Assembly: GCA_037013495.1 (NCBI GenBank)
Contig: CM072809.1
Location: forward strand, 9,126,501-9,190,500
Source: Hippophae tibetana
Lineage: Eukaryota; Streptophyta; Magnoliopsida; Rosales; Elaeagnaceae
DNA: 64,000 bases
Reading direction: 5' to 3'
Shown here: positions 41,701 to 53,899 of the stretch, in pieces
Layout of the letters: each line of letters starts with the position of its first letter
How positions within the stretch are numbered: the first letter of the stretch is position 1
Program-made: the position numbers and the translations under genes
The notes under the pieces: generated by a model
What the model was told of the DNA's origin: nothing
Databases searched by the model: none
The model's input: only the letters and a program-made list of their open reading frames with translations

Positions 41701-44700
41701 TAGAGATGAAGACAAACACTAGATTGATGAGAATATATATATATATATATATATATTAAATTATTAGTAGTTATTTTGTAGAGAATTCAATCTCTAGTAG
41801 GATTTCATTTGATCTTGTTTCGAATTTCAATTTTCTGCTCTCCTCTTCTTTCTTCCAATCCTTATTACTCAAATCTTTACAAATTTTGCTTTCCTAATTG
41901 AGATTTTGTCCTTATAAAAAAAGTTAAATTCAATTTAGAAAAGAAAAAAAGATTGTACAGAAAAGACAAAAAAAAAAACAAAAAACAAATTGCAATACCA
42001 CCCATTTGCTACAGTCCCATCGGCAACTGAAGCCATCATCAGCATCAGAACACCGGTGCTACCACACCCTAGCCCAAGTTGAAGCCATCGAGCCACCACG
42101 GATACCAATTAGCTCCATCTACCCACAATACCTACCCCATTGTCGTCATCGATTCAACCCTTCTCTGTTGCCATATCCGGTTGATCTACCGCTATAAACC
42201 ACTAGCGGGTTGTTTCCAAGGTTTTTCAGCCCCCTCGCTGGATTCCTCCTCAACCTCTGCAGAAGATCCATTTCCTCCTTTTCACCGTTACCACCAACTG
42301 CCACCTCCAAACACCATCTGCTCACTGTTACCAACACTGGAAAACTATCACAGAGATCTATTTGGTGACACACAAAAACCACTACCGTCCAACACCATCT
42401 TGCCAAGGTTGGGTGGATATGAAAGGTGCCAGTGTAACCTTCTTAAAGTTTGTAGAGAACAAAATATTTTCAGTGGCAAAACCCTTAGGAAGGCCAATGC
42501 CTTTACTGAGGAGGAACCCATATAACCTTATGTTGATAAGATTACTATTACAAGATTATTACCCAGTATATAACTATACCGAAACTTCCATGTAAAGGTT
42601 AGTTTGACTTATCCCATTTTCCATGAAAGAGCTTTCTAAACTCAAAATATATGTTGATATAGCAATAAAAAATGGTCAAAAGAACTATAATTTACAGGAA
42701 TGTAATTTTGGAGACATCTTGAATGATATTAAATACCAAGACAATTTCTGTAATAAAGATACTCACTGCTTGCTTTAACTTTGCAATTTCAGCTGTATAA
42801 TAATCTATAGCATCCACCTTTTTCCCCCAGAGGCTCAAGAATCCTGTCTATAAACAATGTGACATGAGATGGTAAACTCAAGTGTAAACACGGACAATTA
42901 AACTCATAATCAGCTAAAAATATATGTATAGCAGACATATAATTCAGATGTGGTCATATGGAGGAGAAGAAAAACACCTTGGTAGTAGGCTTGCTATTAG
43001 GGTTTCTCTCATGCTTATTTTGGTAGTAGACCAGCCAATTTCGCAAGCTTTTCTTCTTTTCTACCAACTTTACTAGCTTATTTGCATTGTATACAACCTG
43101 TGCATATCGGAGTGAATACTGTATGTTTATATAAATTGCATCACAAAAACTTGAATGAATCAGCTAACAAGGAAGATGAATTTGTATTTTTGAGAATTCT
43201 TATAAAGGGTAACGATATTTCTACGATAACTTTTGTTATTGGCACAATATAAATGTATGAAATATTAATTTTACCCATAATATTAATTATACATTAATGT
43301 ATCATTTTTGAATAAAGTTATCATTAATGAAATATTTTTATGGAATTAAAAATTTGTATAGTGACAATATCACTATTCTTGTTATTAAAGACAACTTTCA
43401 CTTGGTTACTCATTTATGTCAAGGCATCAGTATGTTATACTTTATTAATTAGTTAAGCAAAAAACATCGAGAAATCTGAAAAAGATTACATACTTGATGC
43501 AAAAGATATTGATGAGCATGATTAACGCTAAAAAAATGTTCAACATGCTCACTGACTGTTTCATCCGGATCTGGGGGAATGTTCTTCACAAGAACCTATA
43601 AAATGATGCAGTAAACATGTTAATTGAGCAAGGTCAAATTCAATGTGAAGAAAACGAAAATTGAAAAAATATCGAGGTGCAACGACAAACATAACAAACA
43701 CATAAAACCACATTGTTTTAAGACATAACTGTCGGTAAGGCAGGAAAAATGAAAATGACCATACATAAATTGTTTTGAAGTACTATCTCAAATTTCCCCT
43801 ATGCTTATCAATGTTGTATGATTCTGACACATACAAGTAAATAAGTGATTTTACTATGCCACGTATAGAAACGGTCTTTGGAAGAATGTGATATTATTAT
43901 CTCTATTAATAGCTAAACTGCTGGAGATGATATATGTTATTGAATTCAGAAAAGTACCCTTATATTTGGATCCTGGAATTCTGCAACGGAAATGGGGAGG
44001 GAAATTGTTTTTCCATTTGGATTATGGTAAAGAAAGGAATGTTGTCTTTGGTTAATATGTATTTTGAAACTTTTATTTACCATACATGGCAAATTTATTC
44101 TCTTTATATAATTCCAAACACAATATCAATTTTACTCCCCATTCCCCCTCACCCCTCCTGAAAAGTCAAGTTCCAAACGCAGCCATAACAGTTCAAAAAT
44201 GCAGTACAACCTAAAATGGGAAAAATAAGAATGGAAATTTGGGATTACTTGCCAGTGGATTGATCTAGTCATCTAAAAGTTTAATAACACATATTACTAG
44301 AAGAGAGTTTAGCATACTATCGGTAGTCATGGGTCTATGAATTTTCAGTCACGGCATAAAAATTAGTATCTTTGGAGTTGTAATTGAAAATCCCTAGAAT
44401 ATCTAATCATGATTGGTTATTTTTCAACATGAAATTTTTGACCTATAAAAATGGAACCTAACTATATGCATATACATGAAGAGATTTGTCAAAAGCTAGG
44501 TTTCATTACATTACATATCAAAGAGTTAATTGTATAAGAGGGACCAGTGATAAGTGGAAAAGAACAATAAAACTGGACAAGAGAATAGGATTAAAAAAAG
44601 TGAGCAGAGAAAAAGAAAAATTACTTCTCAATATTTGTGTGTGACTAAATTAACCGATCAAAGTTTAGAGTGCTTTTTAATGGATCTACACAGCCCATTG

Positions 44701-46492
44701 GGCAATGCATCTCAAATTCATCTTCAAATTTTTTAATCATCTCGTCTTCATCTTATAGTTCAGTTGCTCAACCCTTCACATGCACATGTTCACACACTTC
44801 CTTTTACATATTTTGGACTCATTACTTCTTCCGCCCCACATTCATTTTCTAATCCTGATTTTAAATAGTATGTACATATTGTAGATAATTAAATTGACCA
44901 TAAATTAGCATTCTAGTTATGCATATCATGTATACGTAACATATGTATACACCGTAAATAATGTATTTTCATTTATATATAGACAGTACATAAATTATAT
45001 ATGTACATGTATACAATATGTAAAGTTAACATGTTATTTTGAAATTAATTCAATTATATAAAATATATACGTGTTAGTTTGTAATTCAAATTCACATTTT
45101 ACCTACCATATAAATACAACACTGAGGGAACAACCCTAACCACTTTAATGTTGATAACCTCACCGTAAATTGATCTGGATGACGATTTTGGTATGCTAAA
45201 TATTGAAGCCTCATAGAAGCTATAGTCTTGAATTCTTGGTATAACACATAATACGTCCAACATGAGAAAATATATGACATTACCAAGTGAACCCAAAACC
45301 TGAAAGCAACAAATACAGTTTTCAAATTTAGATCCATGTTACTGCCCACTTCCACTTCGAACTTGCTAACTGAGCATAAGGGTAAAATACTACAAACAAC
45401 GAAATAAAAGGCAACTAATCTTTTGAACAAAGAAAACCAATATAACGATTGAAATTAGAATGAGGAAATCTTATCACGGTTGCCTACATAATCATTATAT
45501 GAAGCTGAGATGACTTCTAAGCATGGTGACATCAATGCTTTATTTAATAGAAAAAAGTGGATTTTACAGTTTATGTACGGGCACTTGGCAGATATTAATC
45601 CAAAATAAAAAAAATACTATTTTCTTTGAAGGTACAATATGTCGTTGCATAACATAGTAACAGATGAACCACTGCAAATTATTAAGAAATCAGAGAGCAG
45701 AAAAAAGGGTTTAAAGCAGGAATAAGCAACGGAGAAAATAATTCCTACCTTTTTGATCCGGATGGAACATTGGATATTGAAAGCCTGTCAATATTACTGA
45801 ATGTTAGACCTTTTATCCCCTTCAATGTATCTCCCGCAGTCCAATTGACAGGCATCAAAACAGCAAGAGAAAGCAAGGTTATGGGGACCAGAATTTTCAG
45901 GCTGCATATGGGCATCATTAGCTCAGATTATTGACCTGGAACTAAAAACAAGACTAAGAAGACTAGTTCTGCATATGATGTTTCAGAAGTTTGACGTCTT
46001 GATCCATGTTAGGTGAATAACATTTTATACATAAAATATGAAGGTAGTTATTTTGACGAACAAAAATCAAAAGAAAAGGAAAAGTAGTCAATAAATTGTT
46101 CTGCAAAGGATTCCCACATTCACAGAAAGATAAATACATACAGGTTCAAGTAGGAAAATGATGTCCTATTTAGCTTACCCCAGCAAGTAAATCCGAATGT
46201 ACACAACACAGTCAAGCCCTGCATGATCAATAAGCTCATGTTCGGGCATATGCAGAGCAGCAGGCATCCAACTCAAAAATTTGGCATAACTGGTGCAATC
46301 CAAGTTGATAACATTTCTCACATGTGTTCCTGAGCGTCTTGGACTTTGTCTTATGCCCTTGAAATACCATTTTGGGAAGTATACTCTATCATTAACGGGT
46401 TGAAGCCGCAGAAGAGCAAAGGCCAATAGGAAAGCAAGCGCTGTCAATATATTAATAGCTGCTGAAACAACAATATCTTGAACATTAGCCAT
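38719..46492 (-). CDS. CSC1-like (OSCA1-type) osmosensitive, mechanically gated cation channel
   Basis: Eleven exons: 46179-46492, 45749-45901, 45164-45299, 43494-43595, 42978-43097, 42767-42847, 41287-41627, 40590-40835, 39781-40105, 39111-39344, 38719-38952. All junctions keep frame and give 761 residues, close to the family's roughly 770. It begins MANVQDIVVSAAINILTALA, a first membrane helix, then 'VYFPKWYFKG' and 'ELIDHAGLDCVVYIRIYLLG' (the conserved N-terminal block). The cytosolic region has 'RHPDQFTV', 'TGFLSLWGKKVDAIDYY' and 'PKAIVPAAFVSFRTRW'. The channel part has 'LAIPYVELAVRRLLI', 'KATFFITYTMVDGWAG', 'FHLKNAFLVKTEQDR' and 'FAFAYIVFRHQIINVYDQKY'. OSCA proteins are dimeric plasma-membrane channels opened by membrane tension or hyperosmolality and pass Ca2+. 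The long introns 3 (43,596-45,163) and 6 (41,628-42,766) carry repeats. Orthology within the OSCA1 clade (At4g04340, At4g02900, At1g62320) is unresolved. Confidence 0.94.
41733..42600. other. Foreign-looking insert in CSC1 intron 6
   Basis: After an (AT)n tract (about 41,733-41,757) comes about 600 bases (41,990-42,600) of CA/CC-rich sequence, quite unlike the AT-rich introns around it. It carries overlapping open frames on both strands (for example 42,079-42,525 plus and 42,146-42,406 minus). The translated frames are Pro/Ser/His-rich with no domain I recognise. This looks like a piece of a transposon or a captured gene segment rather than an exon, since the flanking CSC1 exons 6 and 7 join correctly without it. 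Ends are not defined. Confidence 0.4.
44920..45075. repeat. Dispersed repeat, copy 2 (CSC1 intron 3)
   Basis: The partner of 16066-16215. It has 'GTAACATATGTATACACCG' at its left part and 'TTAACATGTTATTTTGAA' with 'TTCAATTATATA' at its right part, at similar spacing and in the same orientation. It ends close to the CSC1 exon 3 donor at 45,163. No coding content. Confidence 0.5.
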
Positions 46493-46748
46493 TTTCTTCT
46501 CTTAAGGGGAATCCCCTGTAACAATAATTAGAAAGAAGTGAGGACGTCTCAAATTCTGGTAATAAAACAGAAAACTTCTTTTAAATAAAATAATACAAGC
46601 AGCTTTGAAATAATATGTGATAGAGTCTTCCTTATTATTAATCCGGGCCATATATCCTTATAATGCATCCACATCAATAGACTCACAGTTACATTACATG
46701 ACTACTTCCATGTTTATTACGCTTCAAGAACTCAATGAAAGTTATACT

Positions 46749-47168
46749 TGTTGAAAATCAACACCAACACCAACATAATAATTAAAGATGTAGAGAAATA
46801 AATGAAGTGGTTGAAGAATGAATAAATAGGATGGTTGAAGGTTGTAGAAAAGATAAATGTGTAGATAATATTCGTGTGGCTAGGATTATTTCTTAGTTTT
46901 ATATTTGTGTGGTGTACATTGCATGGTGAGGACTATAAATAGCCTATCTTGCATTTGGTTTAATCATTCCATCAAAAAAACAAATAAGTCTTTGTATTAT
47001 TAGTTTGAGTGTGAGTTGAGAGCTTTCTCTTTGAGTGTTTGTATTTCTTTTCAATTTGTGAGTTGCCTTTGAAAGGTGTTATAGTGAGTATAATACAAGT
47101 AGTTTGTTTACTTGTTTGGATCTAATATTAGTAAATTTAGAGTTGTTTATTCTAAATATTTCTCAACA
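46749..47168 (+). repeat. Left LTR of the copia element
   Basis: 420 bases, TG...CA termini. It includes TATAAAT (near 46,935) as a likely transcription signal. It differs from the right LTR by many substitutions and lacks that LTR's internal tandem repeats, so the insertion is old. Confidence 0.9.
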
Positions 47169-47170
47169 AT

Positions 47171-47186
47171 TGGTATCAGAGTTGGA
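47171..47186 (+). other. Primer-binding site (initiator tRNA-Met type)
   Basis: TGGTATCAGAGTTGGA begins two bases after the left LTR. TGGTATCAGAGC-type sequence is complementary to the 3' end of plant initiator tRNA-Met and is the usual minus-strand primer site of plant copia elements. A change at base 12 (C to T) is visible. Confidence 0.85.
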
Positions 47187-47293
47187 CAGTCAGAGATCGT
47201 TCTTAGTGGAGTTATCTTGAGTCGTGAGGAGTTTGATACTCTGCAAGTTTATTAGTCAAACTTGTTCAGTATAGTCGAAGTCTTGCCGACAAG

Positions 47294-48076
47294 ATGGGTG
47301 ATCTTCAAGTAGTTGGAGGAATCAAGAAGCTCAACAACAAAAACTATAACACATGGGCAACATGTATGAAGTCTTACCTACAAGGTCAAGACTTGTGGGA
47401 TGTTGTTGGTGGTGATGAAGTTACACAACCAACAATGGAAGATGAAAACGACATCTTGTGGAAGTGGAAAATTAAACCAGGCAAAACGGTGTTTGCTTTA
47501 AAGACCACAGTTGGAGACGAAATGTTGGAGCACATTCGGGATGCAAAAACACCAAAGGAAGCATGAGACACTCTTGTTACACTCTTTTCAAAGAAGAATG
47601 ATACAAGATTGCAACATGAAGATTTCCCAATACTTTCACAAGGTAAAGTCGTTATGCTGCAAAATTTCAGAATTAGATCCAAAAACTTTTATTGGGGAAA
47701 CGAGAATAAAGAGAATAATTATTCATGGTTTGAGACTCGAATATCGAGGGTTTGTTACCGTTATACAAGGATGGCCGACACAACTATCTCTTGTTGAATT
47801 TGAGAATTTGCTGGCCGATCAAGAAGCTATGACTAAGAAAATGGGAGGAGCCTTGTTGAAGGGTGAAGAAGAAGCGCTCTACATTAGCAAAAGTAGAGGC
47901 ACTTTCAAGCGGTACAATGGAAATGGATATAAAAATGATGACGACAAAGGAAAAATTCCTCAAGGAAAGGGAGGCTTTCATCTTGAGGAGCTTGGAAGAA
48001 TTGCAATAACAATAGAAAATTTGACGATGAATGTTACAACTGCGGGAAGATAGGTCACATGGAAAAAGATTGTTAG
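47294..48076 (+). pseudogene. Copia gag region, broken
   Basis: It starts with ATG at 47,294 (MGDLQVVGGIKKLNNKNY), the usual gag opening with the conserved Tyr-x-x-Trp block. A TGA at 47,564-47,566 sits where Trp is expected. Soon after, the frame shifts, and 'SQYFHKVKSLCCKISELDP' continues in another frame; a short deletion is probable there. A second shift precedes an intact-looking zinc knuckle, Cys-x2-Cys-x4-His-x4-Cys, at 48,032-48,073, directly followed by a TAG at 48,074. No functional capsid protein could be made. Confidence 0.85.
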
Positions 48077-51000
48077 AGTAAGAAAAAGCCTGTTGAAAGC
48101 AATACAACTACTTCCAGTTCTAAGGAGCATAGCGAAGATGGTTGGGATGCCGAAACATTATTTGCTACAGAGGAAGAAGAATTAGCTCTTACGGTGACAA
48201 CATCAAAACAGATTGACTATAAGAATGATTGGATGGTAGATTCAGGCTACTCAAATCATATGACAGATGATAAATAGAAGTTGGAAAGCATGTCTGAGTA
48301 CAAGGGAGGTCGTGTAGTGGTGACAACTAATAACTCAAGGTTACCGATAGCCCACATCGGTAAGACGATAGTTACGCCTCGATATAGTACTAACCAAGTA
48401 CCACTTCAAGATGTTTATCATGTCTCAAGAATGGAGAAAAAATTGTTATCTGTGACTCAATTAACATCATCATGCCACTATGTCTTGTTCAGTCCCAGAG
48501 ACGTGAAGGTGTATCGTGATCTCAAAATCTCAGAAACACCGACAATGGAAGGGCAACGATTGGAATCAGTCTACATAATGCCAGCAGAATCTATATATGT
48601 AGACAAGACAAGAAGAAATGAGACAACAGATCTATGGTATATGCGATTAGATCGCGTTAGTTATTCCAAGCTAAGTGTGATGGTGAAGAAATCGATGCTT
48701 AAAGGGCTTCCTCAACTAGACGTGCGAACAGACACAGTGTGTGCAAGATGCCAATATGGTAAAGCTCACCAATTTCCATATGAGGAATCGAAGTTTAAAG
48801 CAAAATAACCATTAGAGTTAGTTCACTCTGATGTATTCGGTCCTGTTAGTTCCTCATCAATTGGAGGTATGCGATATATGGTGACATTCATTGATGACTT
48901 CTCAAGGTATGTGTGGGTTTTCTTTATGAAAGAAAAATCTGACGTATTCTCAAAGTTTAAAGAGTTTAGAGAGTCAACTGAAGGAGAAGTTGGAAAGAAG
49001 ATCCATTGCTTGTGCACAGACAACAACGGAGAATATAGCTCAAGCGAGTTTTCTCAATACCTAAGGGAATGTCGAACACGTCATTAGTACACTTGTGCCA
49101 ACATGCCACATCAAAATGGTGTAGCAGAGAGAAAGAACCGACATCTTGCAGAAATTTGTCGGAGTATGCTACATGAAAAGAATGTACCTGGGATGTTTTA
49201 GGTTGAAGCGATGAGGATTGTAGCCTTTGTGATCGACAGACTTTCCTCAACCAAGGTTAGAATTTGTTTCACCCTTTGAGAAACTATGGAACATGAAACC
49301 TACAGTTAGCTACTTTCGAGTATTTGGCTGTATGTGTTATGTATTTGTTCCTGATTATTTACGGAGCAAATTTGACAAGAAAGCTATTAGATGTATCTTT
49401 ATGGGATAGGACAGCCAGAGAAAAGGGTGGAAATGTTGTGATCCAACGAGTGGAAGATGCTACACTTCACGAGATGTAGTGTTCGATGAAGCATCTTCTT
49501 GGTGGTCATCAAAGAAAGAAGCATTGCCGACTCAAGAGAATTTGGAGATAAGCTACAACAAAAGATGGGGGAACATACTATTCAATTCCAACCAAGTTTA
49601 AACGAATCTAGAGATCTAGACGATGATGGTGCCGAACAAAGAGTAACTCAGAATCCTTGGCAAACTAGCATATATCAACAACTAAATGAAGAAGGTGGGC
49701 CTAGTGAAATAAAATAATCAACTCCACAATCTCAACTCCGTAGGTCAATAAGAACACGAAGGCCAAATCCTAAATATGTCAACACAACCATAATTAAAGA
49801 AGCAATAGAACCTGAGACGTTTGAAGAAACATCGCAAAGATTTGAGAGGATGATAGCTATGAAAGAAGAGATCGATGCACTTCAGCAAAATCAAACTTGG
49901 GATCTGGTGCGAAAGCCAAGAGATGTGAAACCCATATCCTGCAAGTGTGTTTACAAGATAAAGCGCAGACCAAATGGGTCAATCGAGAGGTACAAGGCAC
50001 GATTGGTAGCTCGTGGTTTCTCTCAACAGTATGGACTAGACTATGATGAAACGTTTAGTCCAGTGGCGAAACTTACAACTGTTCGAGTCCTACTTGCACT
50101 TGCAGCCAACAAAGATTGAAAGTTGTGGTAGATGGATGTGAAGAATGTTTTTCTTCATGGAGAGCTGAATCAGGAGATATACATGATCCAACCAATGGGT
50201 TTTCAGAGCCAAGATCATCCTGAATATGTGTGTAAGCTGCAGAAAGTACTATACGGATTGAAACAAGCACCCAGGGTATGGTATGGTAAGATTGTTGAAT
50301 TTCTAACACAAAGTGGTTATTCAATAACACCTGTAGATTCTAGCTTGTTTGTTAAAGCCAATGAAGGAAAGCTAGCTATTGTGCTAGTGTATGTGGATGA
50401 CTTAATCATAACTGGTGATGATGAGGCAGAAATTCTTCGAACGAAGGAGAATTTGCCAGTCCGTTTCCAGATGAAAGAACTTGGCCAGCTCAAACACTTT
50501 CTTAGTTTAGAGGTTGATCGCACACAAGAAGGAATATTTCTTTGTCAGCGAAAAATATTCCAAAGATTTTTTGAAGAGGTTCAGAATGATTGAATGCAAG
50601 TCGATTTTGACACCGATGAATCAAATTCCAAATTGTGTACACATGAAAGAAAATATTTGGAAGATGCAACAATGTATCGACAATTGATAGGCAGTCTGAT
50701 CTACTTAACCTTGACTCGACTTGACATTTCTTATGCAGTTAGTGTGATGAGTCAGTACATGCAAAATCCAAAGAAGCCTCATTTGGATGCAGTTCGACAA
50801 ATACTGAGATATGTTAAGAGTACAATTGACTATGGTTTTTTGTACAAGAAATGTGGAGACTACAAGTTAGTTGGTTACTGCGATGCAGACTATATAGGAG
50901 ATCATGACACCATGAGATCAATAACAAGGTATGTGTTTAAGCTGGGTTCTGAAACAATTTCTTGATGTAGCAAGAGACAACTAACGGTATCATTATCAAC

Positions 51001-51355
51001 CACTAAAGTTGAGTATCGAGCAGCGGAAATGGCAGCTCAAGAGTGTACATGGTTGATACAGCTAATGAATAATCTACATCAACCAGTAGATTATGGAGTA
51101 CTGTTGTATTGTGACAATCAATCGACAATTTGTTTGGCAGAGAATCTGATCTTTCATGCAAGAACTAAGCATATTGAAGTACACTATTACTTTATCAGAG
51201 AAAATGTTCTACAAGAAGAAATTGAAATGAGGCAAATCAAGACAGATGATCAAGTTGCGGACTTGTTCACAAAAAGCTTAAACGTTGGCAAGTTCGAAAT
51301 GTTTCGCTATCAGCTTAACACAATACAAATAGTGAGAATTGGTGTTGAGGGATAG
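48077..51355 (+). pseudogene. Copia pol region (protease, integrase, RT, RNase H), broken
   Basis: Protease active-site DSG lies at 48,239-48,247. Integrase follows: the HHCC-like zinc region ends '[13 protein letters not shown]', then the catalytic core has '[15 protein letters not shown]' and 'CTDNNGEY', and after a break 'PHQNGVAERKNRHL'. RT has '[10 protein letters not shown]', '[13 protein letters not shown]', '[14 protein letters not shown]' and the catalytic YVDD at 50,390-50,401. RNase H near the end has 'LLYCDNQSTICLAEN' and 'RTKHIEVHYYFIREN', stopping just before the right LTR. Stops are seen near 48,274, 48,806, 49,084, 49,198, 49,714, 50,117, 50,591 and 50,963, plus frame breaks in integrase. 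The catalytic residues themselves are mostly retained. Confidence 0.88.
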
Positions 51356-51897
51356 TGTTGAAAATCAACACCAACATAATAATTAAAGATGTAGAGAAAT
51401 AAATGAAGTGGTTAAAAAAGTAGAGAAATAAATAAAGTGATTGAAGAATATAGAGAAATAAATGAAGTGGTTGAAGGATGTAGAGAAATAAATGAAGTGA
51501 TTGAAGGGTGTAGAGAAATAAATAAAGTGGTTGAAGGATGAATAAATAGGGTGATTGAAGGATGAATAAATAGGGTGATTGAAGGTCGTAGAAAAGAGAA
51601 GTGTGTAGATAATATTTGTATGGTTAGAATTATTTCTTAGTTTTATATTTGCATGATGAGTATTATAAATAAACTCTCTTGCATTTGTTTTAATCACTCC
51701 ATTAAAAAAACAAATAAGTCTTTGTATTCTCAGTTTGAGTATGAGTTGAGAGTTTTCTCTTTAAATGTTTAAATTTCTCTTTAATTTGTGAGTTGACTTT
51801 GAAAATATCATAGTAAGTATAATACAAATAATTTGTTTATTTATTTGTATCTAATATTAATAAATTTAAAATTATTTATTTTAAATATTTCTGAACA
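51356..51897 (+). repeat. Right LTR of the copia element, lengthened by tandem repeats
   Basis: 542 bases against 420 in the left LTR. The extra length comes from about five variants of a roughly 30-base unit built on GTAGAGAAATAAATGAAGTG (51,389-51,535) and a doubled 24-base unit GAATAAATAGGGTGATTG (51,539-51,585). Its body carries many G-to-A differences from the left LTR. Confidence 0.9.
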
Positions 51898-52480
51898 ATA
51901 ACTAATGCAATTTCAATAAAAATTGTTCACATACTAACTGACACAACTCACTGTCTATAAATATAATATTTAAAAGTATTCATGAGAACCGCAGAGATAG
52001 CTAAAATTGTCTCACCTTGTCTGCAAATTGCTGTTGATATGAAATCGAGACTAAAATAGGCAATCTCGTTTAGCAGATGATGTATACTCGCATGCTGCTG
52101 GAAAAACTAACCAATATATATTTCTTTAATTGGTGTGAAATATGAAATCATCGTTACTTGAAGAAATAGATATTAAACTTTTACAGTCCAGCACATGCAT
52201 TCAAAATGCAATAGACCGAACTCAAAACAAAACGATGATATCAGAAATCGGACTTCCTTTCCTATGATCATGATACGGAGAGAGATGAAATCCCATATTT
52301 TCTCAGAAACGAAATGAGATTAGCCAATAAAAAACGAGCGGGATAACAGAGCATTGAGTGAGGATGTACCTATAATTTTGGATTATGCTCAAAGTGAATA
52401 TCAGAGAAGCCGCACTGTACTGTACGAAAGAGATGAATTTGGAACTTAGGATAGTCAAGCAATTTTAATTCTTTTTTTTT

Positions 52481-53899
52481 TTCTTTCTATTCTTTTGCTA
52501 GTGAACTATCCATTCATCATAGTTACTTGAACACATGCGTGGCTGTGGAGAGAGCACAATGGCGGCAAAATCGGATGCGTACTTGGTCTCGCTGCCCTCG
52601 CGAGTTTATCGTTACCGTGATATTTGAATCGCTCGTTGTACTGATTCAGTTATTTTATACGTCTCATTTTTAATTTCTTCGGTATAACGTCAGTCATTTA
52701 GGTTGATGAGAACACGGTCAAGTTCGAATTTTACAACATTCAACAAATCAAACCGAATTTTTCAAATATATAAAATTGAATCATTAAAATCTATCCCATC
52801 TTATAAATCTAATTATAACAGTTTAAAATCCAAGCATTAAAATATATATTAAAATTATTTAATATCATCACCCATCAAACAATTTAATTTTTGATATATA
52901 ACTAACCTCTTTCAATTTAATTAATAAAATGTACATTCCAATAATAATATTTTTATTTATTTATTTATTTTTAATTAAAAATATCATGTTAAATAATAAG
53001 AGATTTATTTTCTAATCACATGTACTATTGTATTTGTAAAATGTAAATTAAAAATATAATAATGTAATTGATGTACTTAGAATTGAACAATTTAATAATT
53101 TTATAAATCAGATTGGGTCAAATTAAATTGTTAAAAATAATTTAATTTTTTTGATCCCATATAATTTACCATTTTTTTCAATCATAAACATATATATTTT
53201 TATTACGTTTTAAACCATTTTTTTCTTCTAGTGATTTGAACATGTCACACCTCTTTTAAAAAAAATTAACTAATTATACTACTAATGTAACAGTTATTCA
53301 AATCTTGTCCATGTTTTACGTGGTTCAACCGCAACTCATTTTAGAACGTGAAAACCGTTAAAGAGTGCTTTTCTAGGTATTTGACAATTTGTAAATTATA
53401 ATAAGATAAATTAAATTAATATTAAATGAATTTCAATTAATCAATATGAACTCTAATTACATACAACAAGATGTTTAATGTAAAATATTTATGATATATC
53501 AAGGATCTTATAAAATTTTATATGTAATATTTATAAATGTTTTAACAAATTATATGTATAAAATTAAATTGTATCCATATAAATTTTAATTGTTAGGCAT
53601 TAGTCACTAAAAAAATCACAATAAATTTAATAATTTGAATTAATTAATATTATAATAAAATAATATAACATATTTTTTTATAAATAAAAATAAAATAAGT
53701 ACTTATAATCACAATAACTCTTCATTATTTATTTTTATTATTATATGATCCATCTCGTAAGTTAATATCTTAAATATGCTATTGGATAGTGCTTTTTTTT
53801 AATGAAAATATATAAGTTGAACATAAGAATATTATTTTTGTAATTCTAAGTTTAAGAAACGTTGACATAACTCACTTCGTATAATGAGTTTAATTTTTA
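52481..53899. other. CSC1 promoter side and intergenic DNA
   Basis: About 52,480-52,720 is less AT-rich and may be the CSC1 promoter on the minus strand. From there to 53.9 kb the DNA is AT-rich with no recognisable frame. Confidence 0.4.

Larger units (their letters stand above)
46749..51897 (+). mobile_element. Ty1/copia LTR retrotransposon, complete structure but dead
   Basis: It has two LTRs starting TGTTGAAAATCAACACC and ending in CA (46,749-47,168 and 51,356-51,897), a tRNA-Met-type primer-binding site right after the left LTR, and gag, protease, integrase, RT and RNase H in copia order between them. The coding part carries many stops and at least two frame breaks. The five bases flanking the ends (ATACT left, ATAAC right) do not match well, so the target duplication has decayed or the ends have changed. 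The insertion lies just upstream of the CSC1 start codon. It is not autonomous. Confidence 0.93.
46493..52480 (-). other. CSC1 5' leader with a transposon-filled 5'UTR intron (inferred)
   Basis: Just upstream of the ATG, 46,516-46,517 gives an acceptor (TTGTTACAG, exon from 46,515). Upstream donors in the minus direction are GACAAG/GTGAGAC (exon end 52,016) and TATAG/GTACATCC (exon end 52,370). A possible middle leader exon is 52,016-52,097, preceded by TTTTTCCAG. If so, the copia element at 46,749-51,897 sits wholly inside a 5'UTR intron, in antisense orientation to the channel gene. Without it the intron would be only a few hundred bases. This is splice-signal inference, without transcript support. 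Confidence 0.35.

Noticed and set aside
42079..42525. Plus-strand open frame of 148 codons in CSC1 intron 6
   Set aside because: Overlapping frames are open on both strands because of CA/CC-rich composition, and CSC1 exons 6 and 7 join correctly without it. Reported as an insert, not a gene.
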